64,000 nucleotides of DNA from Pascua guehoae. Lineage: Eukaryota; Basidiomycota; Tremellomycetes; Trichosporonales; Trichosporonaceae. The DNA is taken from NCBI GenBank assembly GCA_001600415.1, contig BCJX01000004.1, positions 701,689 to 765,688 on the forward strand, given 5' to 3'. The position numbers and the translations under genes were made by a program. Shown here in pieces: positions 61,222-64,000 of the stretch. The notes under the pieces were generated by a model. The model made no database searches and was not told the origin of the DNA. It saw nothing but the letters and a program-made list of their open reading frames with translations. How positions within the stretch are numbered: position 1 is the stretch's first letter; the number at the start of each line of letters is the position of its first letter.

Positions 61222-64000
61222 TCACTTCCCGCTCGCAAGCATGGCCGACAGGCCCTCCATGGCATCCCTGACGGGATCGTCGTCGTCTGCGCTCGGATCC
61301 GCTGCAGCACTGTCGTCGAGCATGCGGAGTTTGCGGTGTGCGATGGCGTTGACGCTGTGCAGCTCGGTCAGGACTGCGTGGAGGGCGGCGAGCTGCGCCA
61401 TCCAGTCGGGGCCCGGGAGATGGGGCGCGACGAGGGGTCGCACGATGTCGGGAGACGCGAGGAGGAACTGCGTGATGAGGAACCCCAGGTACCCGTGCAG
61501 GTAGCCACCGAGGTCGGCCTCGTCGGCCCGCGCTGCAAAGGATGCATACAACTGGGCCAGGACAGAGACCAGAGGCTCGGCCGAGGCGCAGCGGCAGCCG
61601 AGGATGCAGGCGCGCTTGCCGCACGTTGACACGCCTGGGAGTTAGAGACGTGGCGGGATGCAGACGTGGCAGCAACTCACGGGTCGTCGCAATGGCCGCC
61701 GCGGTATCGGGGCGCACCAACGAAGCAAGGAGTGCGAGAACGAGCGACAAGACGTCATCCGGGTTGTGCTCCTCCCGACTAGTGGGGCGTTCGCCCTCAG
61801 TGTCCTCGTCAATGTCCATCGCCTCGTCGCGGCGGAGATTTGCCGCAATACCTTCTCGCGCGCAGATGATACCGCCGAGTACTGCAACAGTGCCGGGGCG
61901 ATTGCTGATCGTGTCGACGGGGGAATGAGAGGAGGACGCCGGTTTAGAGGATGCCAAGGGCGTGAGTAACTGTAGGGCAATGACGATGCACGTAGTGGCT
62001 GATGGTGAGCTGGCATTCAAGCAGCGAGGCTGCACTCACCCTTGCGCTTATTATACCTGTCACCCTCAAGTGCGAGGGCAGATGTGGCAAGAAATGTGTC
62101 GACAACTGCAAGCACGTGCTCTGTTCTGCTTGCAAGACGATCGCGCTCGTCTGGCGCAAAGATCGTGAGTGCGCCAAGTACTTCGAGACAGTGCTCGAGA
62201 TGTGCAATTTCAACACTGCCGTCCTTGGGCATGAGATCCTTGAGGTCAGCATAGGTTTATGAGGAGCAACGCACGAGTCCCTTGGCAAACAGTTCCAGTC
62301 GGCAACTGAGGGGTTGGACTTCCGCCGCGAGAGCCGCCATCGCGCGCACGCCGACGCGGTGCTCGACGACTGCACCCTCGGCGACATGCCACGAGCTTTC
62401 CCGCAACGCTCGAGCGAGCACCTGCGATGCCGCGCGGCGGGTGCTGCCTTTTCCGTCGTACAATTTATCAGCTGCGTTGCGCAGCTTCTGTACCTGATGA
62501 GTTAGCTTGACAACCGAGGAATCAACTCACGGCATGAGTCACTTTTCCCTTGTGGCCCTCATCAAGCGGCCCGTTGCGAACATCGAGGTTGGCCGCGGCG
62601 AGCGCGATGACCACCCCCACCTCGCCCTGGAGTACGCCCTCGAGCCCCCGCGGGGTGGACGAAAGGATTGCAAGAAATAAGAGACAGACCGCATCCATAA
62701 CCTCGTCGTCTGAACGCGCTGCGCAGAGGACGTCGAATACGCGCTCCGTCTGGCCCCATGAGACCAACTTGCCGACCCACTCGTCGTCGAGCATACGCTC
62801 CAGCACGTCGAGTGCGCTGTTGTCAGACGTGCAACCTTTGCAAGCACCTACCTCATACGCTTGAGATTCTTCCCCTGTGCCTCACTGACACCGTCGACGA
62901 GGAACGCAATCTCGTCCATGAAACGCCGGTTCTCCCCGCGTGATCGCATGTCCGTGATGGGTTCTGGTGCGCGTGCGAGCATGAGATCGTCGACGAGGTT
63001 GCCTGCGCCGTCGCCATCAAGCTCATTGTCCACTTCGTAGCATTTCCGGAGCTCGGCGTAGCTCGCGCGAGGCATGGCGTCGAGCGCAGCGCTATCGCTC
63101 TCGCCTTCTCCCGCGAGGAACGTCCGCGCGCGACCGTACGTGCGCTTTGCGCGGCCGCCTGACCCGGGGGAAGGCGGTGGGACAATGTGTGTTACGTTCG
63201 GCGACGCCGCTCCGCTTCCGGGGCCGCTCGATCCACCATTAGGCGCACTGCTCGGGGTGATAGGCATACTCTGCGACGGGCGCAGGCGGCGGGGCGTGCT
63301 AGGGGGACTGACGGATGGGGCCGCCGACGAGGACGCGGTGGCGAGCATGCTCTGGGCTTTCGAGAGCATGCGCCGCGGGCCACGGGCGCGACGGTTGCCA
63401 CCCACGGACCCGCTACTCCCTGCGCTCACGACACTCTCTTGGCTAGAGCTGATGCGGGGCGACACGGCCGCGAAGAGGGAGGATAAGTCCCTCGGCGACG
63501 GCGATGGCATGTCGGTGGCCACGCGACGCAGTTGGCGTCCTGGTGGCGGCGTAGAGGGCGCAGAGCTGGGGTACGCAGAGGACGGCGGCTGGACAGTGAC
63601 TATTGGGCCGTCGATATCGATCGGAGACGTGTTGGCCCCATCGCCGCCTGCGCCGCTCGATGCAGATGACACGAGGCGCGAGGATACAATGCTCGACAGC
63701 GTTCCGCCCTCCCTGTCACCGCCCCCGCTCGCGCCCAGCCTCCCACTGAGTGCACTCCTTGATAAGGGCATCCCCATGGTACTGGAGGTGGGCGTCCCGT
63801 TTGCGCTGGTCCTCGCACGTTTCATGCCGCGCCCCGTTGGGGTGCCATCCCTCGAGAGTCCGGTGGACCGGATGCTGCCCGCCTGCGTGGGCGACTCGTC
63901 CTCGTCCGTCTCCGTGTCCGAGTCGGAATCCGAGCGGTACACTGGGCGCTTTGAGCGGCGTCCATACGTGCGTTGTGGCCGCCGGGATCCGCTGGATGGG
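61222..64000 (-). CDS. Wings apart-like cohesin release factor (N-terminus outside window)
   Basis: The frame is open through 64000, so the start lies beyond the edge. The visible N-terminal part has RPQRTYGRRSKRPVYRSDSDSD and a long Ser/Pro/Thr-rich region. A second TYGRARTFL motif lies before the conserved WAPL domain. The domain reads ASYAELRKCYEVDNELD, MRSRGENRRFMDEIAFLVDGVSE, then after splicing RMLDDEWVGKLVSWGQTERVFDVLC and HEAT-like helices ending AMEGLSAMLASGK. WAPL with Pds5 opens the cohesin ring and limits loop and cohesion lifetime; that is family knowledge. Five or more short introns are present. The assignment rests on the order of these conserved blocks. Confidence 0.83.

Overview
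The window is nuclear DNA of a basidiomycete fungus. Genes are GC-rich and intron-dense. Most introns are about 35-60 nt, begin GTRNGT, and carry a CTGAC/CTAAC-type branch site a few bases before CAG/TAG. Gene content and codon use (TCG, GAG, GTC rich) fit Tremellomycetes, perhaps Trichosporonales; the order is inference. Twenty genes can be modelled by joining exons across frames. Eighteen are complete in the window, and two (the helicase at the left edge, WAPL at the right edge) run off it. No rRNA, tRNA, CRISPR array or intact transposon was found.

Layout, left to right: DHX29-type DEAH helicase (-); PWWP-domain protein (+); MOD5 tRNA isopentenyltransferase (+); ORC3 (+); XRCC2-like RAD51 paralog (+); MET22/HAL2 bisphosphate nucleotidase (-); NAS2/PSMD9 proteasome chaperone (+); MIC26/27 MICOS subunit (-); a disordered protein with a possible MED25-like C-terminal domain (-); a 4 kb gene-free stretch; MSH4 (+); proteasome beta-3 PUP3 (-); RAD51C-like (+); DRS2 flippase (-); topoisomerase II (+); SLP1/SUN-domain ER protein (+); GPHR/GPR89 anion channel-like protein (-); an 83-residue secreted peptide precursor (-); a 3.1 kb gene-free stretch with decayed-looking reading frames; a thioredoxin-fold protein (+); mitochondrial Hsp70 SSC1 (+); WAPL (-).

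The genes are mostly single-copy housekeeping functions and are not an operon-like system. Six of the twenty nevertheless serve chromosome replication, recombination or topology (ORC3, XRCC2-like, MSH4, RAD51C-like, TOP2, WAPL), and two serve the proteasome (NAS2, PUP3).

The most interesting signals are: a three-codon upstream ORF whose stop overlaps the XRCC2-like start codon; a weak/strong pair of in-frame AUGs in MOD5; two consecutive 15- and 16-nt microexons in MSH4; a start codon separated from the rest of PUP3 by an intron; a G-run tract just inside a long MIC27 intron; a Kex2-type site in the small secreted protein that would release a 19-residue peptide with two cysteines; and the compositionally odd 53-55.7 kb region. 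I found no convincing new multi-gene system.
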